From Aureliella helgolandensis (GTDB lineage Bacteria > Planctomycetota > Planctomycetia > Pirellulales > Pirellulaceae): a stretch of DNA of 64,000 bases. The stretch is from positions 6,324,859 through 6,388,858 of the forward strand of contig NZ_CP036298.1 of the NCBI RefSeq assembly GCF_007752135.1, written 5' to 3'. This document shows positions 57,027 through 64,000 of the stretch, one piece after another (within the stretch, counting starts at the first letter, position 1; every line of letters begins with the position of its first letter). The position numbers were made by a program, and so were the translations under genes. The notes under the pieces are model-generated. The model was not told the origin of the DNA, did not search any database, and was given only the letters and a program-made list of their open reading frames with translations.

Positions 57027-57848
57027 CTACACCCTTTTGAGCCTAGGGTCAAATTCTGCTTGCTGCCGAACCGCCTCATACAAGGTCACTGCCGCACTAA
57101 TCGACAAGTTCAGACTGTCGGTACTTGAACTCATCGGAATTCGATAGGGCAGAACCTGGGCAACATCCCACTCCTCCCCCAAGCCGTTGGCTTCATTCCC
57201 AAACACGACCGCTACAGCGGGTTGAAATTCACACTCCCACAGTTGGTGCTGAGCATCCACTCGCGCGGTGCAAACTGGAATCTTCCAAGCAGCGCAGGCG
57301 TCCAGCAATTCCTCGACCGTCGCGTGGGCAATCGGTATTTTGAAGATCGCCCCACGACTGGCGCGAATCGCATTGGGGTTAAAAAGCTCGCAGGTAGGGT
57401 TTGTCAGCACTACCGCATCGACGCCGCACGCAGCAGCCGAACGCAGACAAGCTCCGATGTTTCCAGGCTTTTCAGTTCGATCCAGCACCAGCAGTAGTTT
57501 GGGAGCGTGCAAGTCCAGATCCGCAATCGACAACTTCCTCGAGACGGCGATGGCCACGGGTGCATCCTGCCGGTCACCGTAACTTATACGACTCAAGATC
57601 TGCCTGGTAACCGGTTGATACAACGGCTCAAGCCCCGTGAGCCATGCAGGGGGTGGCGCCCCGTCTAGGGAATCAGCGAAAACACACTCCAACTCAACCC
57701 CGGCCGCATGAGCAGCAAGAATTTCCTGTTCGCCATCAATTAAGAACCTCTCCAGCTTACGCCGCGTCTTGGAGTCCCTCAGGCGTTGCGCAAGCTTCAC
57801 CTTGGGATTGTGTGGGCTGGTGATGCAAGGAGGAATACGGGAAATCAT
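57027..57848 (-). CDS. SpoU/TrmH-family RNA methyltransferase
   Basis: 273 residues from ATG 57848. The first 90 residues are the RNA-binding L30-like domain (SPHNPKVKLAQRLRDSKTRR, RFLIDGEQEILAA). The SPOUT domain has motif 1 (GNIGACLRSAAACG), motif 2 (VVFGNEANGLGEEW) and motif 3 (SSSTDSLNLSISAAVTLYE), which form the knotted SAM site. Methylates 2'-O of tRNA or rRNA. The open frame upstream of 57848 overlaps the divergent promoter region and is ignored. Confidence 0.9.
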   Translation of the reverse strand: MISRIPPCITSPHNPKVKLAQRLRDSKTRRKLERFLIDGEQEILAAHAAGVELECVFADSLDGAPPPAWLTGLEPLYQPVTRQILSRISYGDRQDAPVAIAVSRKLSIADLDLHAPKLLLVLDRTEKPGNIGACLRSAAACGVDAVVLTNPTCELFNPNAIRASRGAIFKIPIAHATVEELLDACAAWKIPVCTARVDAQHQLWECEFQPAVAVVFGNEANGLGEEWDVAQVLPYRIPMSSSTDSLNLSISAAVTLYEAVRQQAEFDPRLKRV

Positions 57849-58119
57849 GCCGATTGGGTTGCTTGAATGAAAATAGGGAAATTCGCCAACGCCAGATTGG
57901 TGGGGCGGAGAGCGACTCAGTACACAGCATCTCCTCCGGCCCGTTTCGCACAGCAGGAGCAATAAAATCGGAACGATCGTTATACCCCATAGGGTCGCGC
58001 CGGAAGTCCTGCCGGGAGCAAACTTTGAGTAGGGTTGGGACGGTAAAGCATACGATCTTGTTCCAAAGTTGAGCAGCCACGCGAGTTTTCTGACACGAAA
58101 ACAGGGAGAGTTTCGAAGC

Positions 58120-58704
58120 ATGCACTCAGGACAACTTGACCAGAATCCCTACTTGCAGCAAGAAGTACTGACCGCGTCCCCGTTGCGTCTGCGATGGATG
58201 CTCATCAATCGAGCAGAGGAATTGTGCCGATTAGTAGCGCAACTCTGGCAGCAGGACAACCTGTCCGAGGCAGCCGGTTGGCTACTGCGCATTCGTGAGA
58301 TTCTCGGAGAGCTGCTCGACGGGGTAACAGACAAATCCAACCCCGCCAGTGCTAGCATCTCTGACTTCTATGTATTCCTACTCCGCTGTATTGGTGAGGT
58401 TGAACTCTCCCAAGATCGACTGCAGTTAAAGACCCTGGAAGAGTTGTTGCACATCGAAGCCGAAACTTGGCAGATGGTGATTCAGAACAATTCAGAGAAC
58501 GCTCCGGAAGCGGACTTGGGCGATCGAGTGCTTGGTGAAATCCAGGAACTGCAGCAACAAGCCAATGAAGTAGCCAGCCAGCCACGCGCCCAACTTTCGG
58601 GCGGCTCCAGCGAATTCCCCCCACAGCCAGCGGTTCCAAACACTCCGCCGAGCTACGGTTCCAATCTCGACGATTTGGGCAGCTCGTTTAGCTTAGAAAT
58701 CTAG
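58120..58704 (+). CDS. FliS-like flagellar chaperone
   Basis: 194 residues. N-terminus NPYLQQEVLTASPLRLRWML matches FliS, whose A/VxTASP motif binds flagellin C-termini, and the next helix (INRAEELCRLVAQLW) and DFYVFLLRCIGEVELSQDR keep the bundle pattern. A Pro/Ser-rich tail of about 45 residues is unusual. No other flagellar gene is adjacent. GGGAGAG lies upstream of ATG 58120. Its stop overlaps the convergent small gene by 4 bp. Confidence 0.75.
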   Translation: MHSGQLDQNPYLQQEVLTASPLRLRWMLINRAEELCRLVAQLWQQDNLSEAAGWLLRIREILGELLDGVTDKSNPASASISDFYVFLLRCIGEVELSQDRLQLKTLEELLHIEAETWQMVIQNNSENAPEADLGDRVLGEIQELQQQANEVASQPRAQLSGGSSEFPPQPAVPNTPPSYGSNLDDLGSSFSLEI

Positions 58705-58904
58705 CGTTGCTCGCGAAAGGTAGTCCAAGCCACGTAGGCAAGGCCACCCGCAGAGATCATGAAGATAATATCCATCATCGGACTTGCGTAGCGGAACGGC
58801 GCCAACCCCAATTGACCGCTAAGGCCGCTGATGAGGTCGAAGGAGAAGATGAGAAAGACCAGGATGGAGAGAACCAAACCGATCAGACACAGTGCTTTCG
58901 GCAT
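58701..58904 (-). CDS. Small two-helix membrane protein
   Basis: 67 residues from ATG 58904 (AAGG 7 nt upstream). Two hydrophobic helices (LCLIGLVLSILVFLIFSFDL and MMDIIFMISAGGLAYVAW) joined by a polar loop with SGLSGQLGLAPFRYASP. Function unknown; such short membrane proteins are common planctomycete hypotheticals. Confidence 0.65.
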   Translation of the reverse strand: MPKALCLIGLVLSILVFLIFSFDLISGLSGQLGLAPFRYASPMMDIIFMISAGGLAYVAWTTFREQR

Positions 58905-59188
58905 TAGCCAACCTTTTGGTCTTGTGGCAGACGAGGGCAAAAGGACGCCAGCGACAGTGAACCTTCACTGTTTTCCAACTCCCTGGCGACGACTGTCGGC
59001 CAACAACTGAATTGGGTGGCATGCTGTACGAACGATCCGCGTTACGCTAGCACTCGGAATAGTATAATCCGCAGGACGCTCCTGTCACCCATGTACCCCA
59101 TTTATCCTGTTTTGCTTCCTAAAATGGACGCTGTCTGTCCGATAATGCCGTATATTCCAGCGAATATGTATCACTGAATGGCTAGGTA

Positions 59189-60373
59189 ATGGCACAAGAC
59201 GTCCGTCAACAACTTCGTTCCCACATGCCGGTCACCGCGAAATACGCGTATTTCGACCACGCTGCGGTTGGGCCTCTTCCCACTGAAGCAGCACAGGCAA
59301 TCCAAGATTACGCTCAAACAGCGAGCCAGCATGGCGATGTGCACTGGTTGGACTGGTCAGCCGGAGTCCAAAATCTTCGCCAACAGGCTGCGTCCCTGTT
59401 GAACGCGAGTCCCGATGAAATCACTCTCGTCAACAATACCACCGGCGGTTTGAATCTCATCGCCGAAGCACTCCCCTGGCAGCCTGGCGACAATGTTGTG
59501 GTGCCGGCCAACGAATTTCCATCCAACTATTTGCCGTGGAAAAATCTTGAACGACTGGGGGTAGAACTGCGTGCGATTCCGGTCCCCCCCTCCGGAGAAA
59601 TTTCTCTAAAGTCGGTGTCCGATACGATGGACTCCAGAACCCGTCTATTGGCGATCAGCTGGGTGGGATTCTCTAGCGGCTACCGCCTCGACGTCGGCTC
59701 CATGGTTGAATTGGCACATGCCCGCGATTGCTTGGTAATGCTAGATGCCATCCAAGGCCTGGGGGCCTTTCCAATCGACGTTCAAGAAACGCAAATCGAT
59801 TTCGTTTGCGCCGATGGTCACAAATGGATGCTAGGCCCTGAAGGGGCAGGCTTGCTCTACATCCGAGCGGCGCATTTGGAGCGTTTGCGGCCCATGGGGC
59901 TTGGCTGGGGGAGCCTGGCGGCGGGCGCGTTTGAACCTGGTTCAGCAAAGCTTAAAACAACGGCCGCCCGGTACGAAGGAGGTTCCGCCAATATGCCTGG
60001 CCTGCTCGGTTTTGGCGGCAGCCTTGGATTATTATGTCGCCTCGGTTGCCATTTGCGAGAGAGTCCCATTGCCCAGGCGATCTTAGAGAATGTGCAGCAG
60101 TTGGAGGGAAAGCTACTGTCGGCGGGATTCGAGCTGAGTCTTCCCACGCGTTCGGATCAGCGTAGTGGCATAGTCGGTATAACTTGGGGAGCTTCCGCCC
60201 CGGTTCCCGAAAGCACACTTATAGCGGCTCGCCAAATGGGGTTGGAGCAGGGAGTCGTTACCAGCGTGCGTGGCGGTCGCCTGCGAGCGAGCACGCATGC
60301 CTACAATGACATCCAAGATATTGACCGCCTCGTCGATGTATTGAAGGCGGCCCGCAAGAAACTTAGTAGTTGA
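59189..60373 (+). CDS. Class V aminotransferase (cysteine desulfurase/selenocysteine lyase-like)
   Basis: 394 residues. PLP sites: the Asn/His region, Asp in CLVMLDAIQGLGAFPIDV, and the lysine of DGHKWMLGPEGAGLLYI. EITLVNNTTGGLNLIAEAL is the phosphate-binding loop. The late cysteine of SufS/IscS is not obvious, so desulfurase activity is unproven; a kynureninase-, isopenicillin epimerase- or desulfurase-like reaction is possible. Overlaps the CoaD reading frame region and probably shares its transcript. Confidence 0.87.
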   Translation: MAQDVRQQLRSHMPVTAKYAYFDHAAVGPLPTEAAQAIQDYAQTASQHGDVHWLDWSAGVQNLRQQAASLLNASPDEITLVNNTTGGLNLIAEALPWQPGDNVVVPANEFPSNYLPWKNLERLGVELRAIPVPPSGEISLKSVSDTMDSRTRLLAISWVGFSSGYRLDVGSMVELAHARDCLVMLDAIQGLGAFPIDVQETQIDFVCADGHKWMLGPEGAGLLYIRAAHLERLRPMGLGWGSLAAGAFEPGSAKLKTTAARYEGGSANMPGLLGFGGSLGLLCRLGCHLRESPIAQAILENVQQLEGKLLSAGFELSLPTRSDQRSGIVGITWGASAPVPESTLIAARQMGLEQGVVTSVRGGRLRASTHAYNDIQDIDRLVDVLKAARKKLSS

Positions 60374-60381
60374 GAACCAGT

Positions 60382-60903
60382 ATGAGAAACAAAGCTCGTG
60401 TCGCAGTTTATACTGGCTCCTTCGACCCCGTTACGCTGGGGCACCTCAATGTTATTGAGCGAGCGAGTAAGTTGTTTGATGAATTAGTCGTGGGAATCGG
60501 CTTAAACTCGGAAAAGCAAGCGCTCTTCACTTCGGATGAGAAAGTTGAGTTGCTGGAGGCGGTAGTAGCTCCATTCAACAATGTACGCGTTGCTACCTTT
60601 ACCGGTCTGGCAGTCAGCTTTGTGAGGCAATGTGGCTCCTGCGTAATGGTGCGTGGCGTACGACCACTGACCGATATTGCTGGCGAATTCACCATGCTCA
60701 TGGCCAATCGCCAGCTCGATTCGGACATCGAAACAGTCTTCCTGATGGCAGACGAACATTATTCGCACGTGTCGAGCTCTCTGATCAAACAAATTGCTCT
60801 TCTAAGCGACGACGATAAACTGGCAAAGTTTGTTCCACATCCGGTCATTGCTCCTCTGCGTGCCAAGATGCAGGGCAGCCGCCTCAAAACCAATGAACCG
60901 TGA
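60382..60903 (+). CDS. coaD: Phosphopantetheine adenylyltransferase
   Basis: 173 residues. YTGSFDPVTLGHLNVIERA carries the (T/H)xGH nucleotide-transfer site; VMVRGVRPLTDIAGEF is the substrate-binding segment and HVSSSLIKQIALLSDD the second conserved motif. It makes dephospho-CoA from phosphopantetheine and ATP. ATG 60382 is chosen; a TTG at 60370 overlaps the upstream stop and is an alternative. Full length for the family. Confidence 0.95.
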   Translation: MRNKARVAVYTGSFDPVTLGHLNVIERASKLFDELVVGIGLNSEKQALFTSDEKVELLEAVVAPFNNVRVATFTGLAVSFVRQCGSCVMVRGVRPLTDIAGEFTMLMANRQLDSDIETVFLMADEHYSHVSSSLIKQIALLSDDDKLAKFVPHPVIAPLRAKMQGSRLKTNEP

Positions 60904-61035
60904 GGGGCCCGCTGCAGGCTACTATTTTTTTGACCGCTCAGCACCCGCCTCAGCACCGTCCTACCCGAGGGCGACCGCTCTTTTATCCTAATACTTACAG
61001 TTGCACTGAACTGTTCGACAGCATTGAGACCTTGG

Positions 61036-62412
61036 ATGCACTCCGCAGATTGGCAAGCACGCGCCTCGAACTGCCTGACAGCAAGTGCGGCTCGATGGCA
61101 TGACCCGAAGTACGGAATCGTGTTTACTCATGGGCGCAGTGCAACGCTGTGGGATGTCGATGGCCGCGACTATATCGACCTCACCTGCGGTTATTCAGTT
61201 TCCAATTTCGGGCATGCATTCCCTCCCATCTCAGATGTGGTCGCTCGCCAAGCCGGGCAACTTTCGCACTTAACCGGTGAGTTGCATCCGCAAAAAATCC
61301 AACTCGCAGAGCAACTGCTGCAGCACTTATGGAACATCGCGGCACGCCCACCGGGTGTGGAGAACGCTCCTACACCCTCAGCCCTCCATGCCGGGCGGGC
61401 GGATGCGGGCAAGGTCGTATTCAATTCGACTGGCGCGCGCGCCGTCGAAACGGCCTGGAAAGCAGCAGTCGCCTTTCGCCCCGGTAAGCTGGTAGCTTTA
61501 GAGCTGGGCTTTCATGGTCGCTCCATCGCCACGAGCCCGCTGAGTCAGCTTGGCCAGTCAACACCGACGGATCCTCAGCTTGCTCCCGAAGCGTATTGTG
61601 TCTGGCCGACTACCGAGTCCCTCTACTGCGAACAATGCCCACTCGGCAAAGTTCACCCCGCTTGCCAGTTGGCTTGCACATCTGATCTGTTCGAGGAGAT
61701 CGAACAGCAGGCCAGCACGGTTTCAGCGATTCTCGTCGAGCCGGCTTGGGGCGCGCGCGGCTACATTTTTCCACCTCAGGAGTTTTTCCTACGACTCCGA
61801 CAGATCACCCGGAGGCACGGCATTGTGCTAATCGCCGACGAAATCCAAACGGGCTTGGGCCGGTGTGGTGATTGGCTGCTGTCGCACGCTCAAGGTTGGC
61901 AAGCGGATCTCACACTTGTGGGAAAAAGCCTCGGTGGCGGCGTGGTTCCTATCTCCGCCGTGGTGGGTAGTGCGGCTATCCTCGAATCGATACCACAGAA
62001 CACCGAATCAGAAACCTTTGCGGCATCCCCCTTCGCTTGCAATGTCGCACTAGAAACCCTCCGCCAACTTGCGAGCGGTCATTGGTTTAAGCAGGCTCAA
62101 AAACTGGGTGCCGAGCTACGAGAAATGGTCGGACAAATCGTCAAGACCACGGGCATCCCATGCCGCATTGATGGACAGGGGGCAGTCTGCACGATCGAGT
62201 TTGCATCCCAAGAGCGGCCGATCGAACTAGCGCAGCGGCGCACACTCGATGTCATGAAACGCTGCGTCGCACTGGGACTACTCGTCCACTATACCGGGCC
62301 TCGTAAAACGCGTATTGTCCTACTCCCCCCCTTCACCATCCTACCTGAAGAGTTGGAAGCCACGCGGCGACGACTGCAGCAAGTGTTCACACAATCTGCA
62401 AGCAGTGCCTAG
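61036..62412 (+). CDS. Class III aminotransferase (PLP)
   Basis: 458 residues from ATG 61036. WDVDGRDYIDLTCGYSVSNF, ELHPQKIQLAEQLL, STGARAVETAWKAA (cofactor phosphate loop), FHGRSIATSPLSQ, ILIADEIQTGLGRCGDW with the PLP Asp, and the lysine of LTLVGKSLGGGVVPISAV are present. Resembles ornithine/acetylornithine or 4-aminobutyrate aminotransferases. CEQCPLGKVHPACQLAC is an unusual four-cysteine insert (about residues 195-213) that might bind metal. Follows coaD by about 130 bp. Confidence 0.88.
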   Translation: MHSADWQARASNCLTASAARWHDPKYGIVFTHGRSATLWDVDGRDYIDLTCGYSVSNFGHAFPPISDVVARQAGQLSHLTGELHPQKIQLAEQLLQHLWNIAARPPGVENAPTPSALHAGRADAGKVVFNSTGARAVETAWKAAVAFRPGKLVALELGFHGRSIATSPLSQLGQSTPTDPQLAPEAYCVWPTTESLYCEQCPLGKVHPACQLACTSDLFEEIEQQASTVSAILVEPAWGARGYIFPPQEFFLRLRQITRRHGIVLIADEIQTGLGRCGDWLLSHAQGWQADLTLVGKSLGGGVVPISAVVGSAAILESIPQNTESETFAASPFACNVALETLRQLASGHWFKQAQKLGAELREMVGQIVKTTGIPCRIDGQGAVCTIEFASQERPIELAQRRTLDVMKRCVALGLLVHYTGPRKTRIVLLPPFTILPEELEATRRRLQQVFTQSASSA

Positions 62413-62476
62413 GTTCGGCAGCGCCACAGACATTCAGCTTGCTCATCGCGACAGGGCAGGGGGGCAGCGAGCCGCC

Positions 62477-63826
62477 TCAGACTGCAGCGAACTGTTTTAG
62501 AAACTCACTGCGATAGGCTGCTTCTTCCTTGGGAAACGCTCGGTCGAAAAACTCAATGCTCCCGGCCCCTTTTTGGAACCGCTGCTTCTCAAACACGGGC
62601 ATATCGATTCCAGTGAGGGTTCGCACTCCTGACGACACGACCTCCCCCTTCAGACGATACAGCTTTTCATGCTGCCAGTCGGTCAATTCGATGAACGGAA
62701 TTCCCTCAGCAACTTGAATCACCTTGGGTAGGGCATAGGGACTAAAGCCTTGGAAACCACACACATTCGCCGGAGCAAACGTTCGCACATGCCCTCGGCT
62801 TTGTCCGCCGCTGAAAACTAGGGAATGCTTAATGGCCGAGACGCCCCATCCCTCTTGGTACAACATTTGATTATTCAATACGCTGCGTATCGTCAACTCG
62901 GGGTTTTCTTCGATCGGGTAATCCTTCAGGTTTTCATCACCACCATCTCCATCAACCAGCCAAGTCCACTCGGGATACCGATTCCGAATCTCTTGGCACA
63001 GGGCGAGTCCCATGGTGGCAGCTTGAATATCTAAAGGCTTGTAATCTTCAACGACCCCTATCGCCTTCCGCCAATCCACGGCCGCTGCAGGCACTTCGAT
63101 CACTTCCAACAGCATCTCAAGCTGCAACGGCTTGAGAAAGGCCAGAGCTTGTTGCGCATCAGTACTAAGCTTTCCACTGCCATCGGTATCGACCGATAGG
63201 GTAAATGCTTTGAGGCGCGCGGGACTCTGTCCCCGCTGGAGGAGCAAGTGATATAGCACAAGCACGAGACTGCCACTATCGATGCCACCCGAGAATAGAA
63301 CCCCTATCGGTTGCTGTTCATCAATTGCATCTAGCCAACGGCTGCACTCTTCGGCGAGTGCTCCAATATATTGTTGGCCGATCGTTTCAATATTGGCCGG
63401 CAAGCACTCGCGTTGTGGATCAAAAAATCGCTTGAGCTGTGGATTGGGATCCGGACATCCAACCAATTCGAGTTCGAGAATGTGATGGGCTGGCACCATG
63501 CGTGTGTAGGAGGGATGGAACTGATTCGCGAGCCCCTCAGCTTTGAGAGCCGCGACAATCTGGTCGATTCGCTCTGCGATAATGAGGCAGGGCCCCGCGG
63601 CGCGTTTCGCCAGGAAGTACCGTAGAGGTCGTCCAATCGACCGCGCGAGCCGAACCTTCTTGCCCTCACGCGCAACGATACAAAACTGACCATCAATTTC
63701 GCCCACGCGCTCCGCGTCGCCTGACAGCACGCGAGCGTGAGCCTCTTCGTAGCTCATGTTCAGCAGGATATTGTGGCTGGGATCAACAAAATCAACCACG
63801 CGTTCGATCGTCTGAGGTGCGTTCAT
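62477..63826 (-). CDS. Asparagine-synthase-like ATP pyrophosphatase protein without glutaminase cysteine
   Basis: 449 residues. Residues 20-130 look like a shortened N-terminal NTN-hydrolase-type fold but the protein starts MNAPQTIERV, so the Cys2 nucleophile of real glutamine amidotransferases is absent. The synthetase domain has the PP-loop IGVLFSGGIDSGSL (179-184) and DGDGGDENLKDYP. It should activate a carboxylate with ATP but not take nitrogen from glutamine; ammonia or another amine, or cyclisation as in beta-lactam synthetase, are possible. Start ATG 63826. Confidence 0.82.
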   Translation of the reverse strand: MNAPQTIERVVDFVDPSHNILLNMSYEEAHARVLSGDAERVGEIDGQFCIVAREGKKVRLARSIGRPLRYFLAKRAAGPCLIIAERIDQIVAALKAEGLANQFHPSYTRMVPAHHILELELVGCPDPNPQLKRFFDPQRECLPANIETIGQQYIGALAEECSRWLDAIDEQQPIGVLFSGGIDSGSLVLVLYHLLLQRGQSPARLKAFTLSVDTDGSGKLSTDAQQALAFLKPLQLEMLLEVIEVPAAAVDWRKAIGVVEDYKPLDIQAATMGLALCQEIRNRYPEWTWLVDGDGGDENLKDYPIEENPELTIRSVLNNQMLYQEGWGVSAIKHSLVFSGGQSRGHVRTFAPANVCGFQGFSPYALPKVIQVAEGIPFIELTDWQHEKLYRLKGEVVSSGVRTLTGIDMPVFEKQRFQKGAGSIEFFDRAFPKEEAAYRSEFLKQFAAV

Positions 63827-63856
63827 ACTGGTAGGATTCGGTCAATGAATAGCAGG

Positions 63857-64000
63857 TTACAAGTGCAAGGGAACCAAGAACTGTTGTTCGTGCGATTGCT
63901 TTTGCAGCATCGTCTCGCGCCAAGGAACCGCTTGTTGATTCTCCAGACACTTGCGAATCGCCTCTTTTGCAGATTGCACGCTCTTACTCAATGCATCGCG
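63857..64000 (-). CDS. C-terminal tail of an unidentified protein
   Basis: The last 47 codons of a minus-strand gene running off the right edge, ending TAA at 63857-63859. The tail is helical and polar (KSVQSAKEAIRKCLENQQ, ETMLQKQSHEQQFLVPLHL). No family recognised. It lies 30 bp before the asparagine-synthase-like gene, so both are probably one operon. Confidence 0.6.
   Translation of the reverse strand, partial: RDALSKSVQSAKEAIRKCLENQQAVPWRETMLQKQSHEQQFLVPLHL

Noticed and set aside
1-64000. CRISPR arrays, rRNA, tRNA, prophage
   Set aside because: No regularly spaced repeats, no rRNA-like stretch, no cloverleaf, and no phage structural genes were seen on reading both strands.

Overview
The window looks like a piece of a chromosome from a marine-type planctomycete (Pirellulaceae, Rhodopirellula/Blastopirellula-like). 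The evidence is gene content: a DUF1592-type cytochrome next to a Tat-exported DUF1552 protein, two secreted sulfatases, an ECF sigma factor translationally adjacent to a very large membrane serine/threonine kinase with a TIGR03067-like domain, a PL1-like lyase, a DUF5060 remnant, loosely packed genes, many non-ATG starts and several decayed genes. No rRNA, tRNA, CRISPR array or phage module was recognised.

Layout. 1-4.2 kb: edge-truncated secreted pectate-lyase-like protein, then a secreted CocE-type hydrolase. 4.2-9.1 kb: ECF sigma factor and a 1413-aa kinase carrying a thioredoxin-like domain without a CXXC. 9.3-10.9 kb: IS4-type insertion sequence. 11.3-15.6 kb: eukaryote-like UMP-CMP kinase with an extra N-terminal domain, broken DUF5060 gene, MFS transporter, small P-loop protein. 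15.8-20.4 kb: sulfur/copper island with two YeeE/YedE pairs, one in an operon with a 21-Cys copper-storage protein and one with a persulfide dioxygenase-rhodanese protein. 20.7-23.6 kb: stress-type genes (YghA-like SDR, glycine-zipper protein, DUF892 protein). 24.0-25.8 kb: bestrophin plus beta-carbonic anhydrase. 26.2-29.9 kb: aldehyde dehydrogenase/SDR operon converging on an EcsC/membrane-protein operon. 30.3-32.3 kb: orphan anti-sigma-like protein and a frameshifted SpoIIE phosphatase.

32.4-38.1 kb: DUF1552, DUF1592 cytochrome and a sulfatase, all on the minus strand. 38.7-42.8 kb: a fragment of a heavy-metal RND pump, a hemerythrin-like protein, a diadenylate cyclase fused to a YbbR domain, and a decayed FAD oxidoreductase. 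42.8-46.6 kb: tightly overlapping operon of N-formylglutamate amidohydrolase, QEGLA-motif metallopeptidase and glutathione-synthase-like ATP-grasp enzyme. 47.5-51.2 kb: neutral-ceramidase-like protein and a complete insertion sequence with inverted repeats and a 4-bp target duplication. 51.4-58.9 kb: second sulfatase, secretin-N-domain protein, a small conserved protein, a Gly-rich EF-hand protein, GNAT, SpoU/TrmH RNA methyltransferase, a FliS-like protein and a small membrane protein. 59.2-64 kb: class V aminotransferase, coaD, class III aminotransferase, an asparagine-synthase-like protein lacking the glutaminase cysteine, and the tail of another gene.

The best candidates for undescribed biology are the FGase/QEGLA/ATP-grasp operon, the paired sulfur-transport/copper-storage/persulfide module, the CdaA-YbbR fusion with an altered RHR motif, and the kinase-thioredoxin fusion. 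All functional assignments come from reading sequence and motifs; no database search was run.
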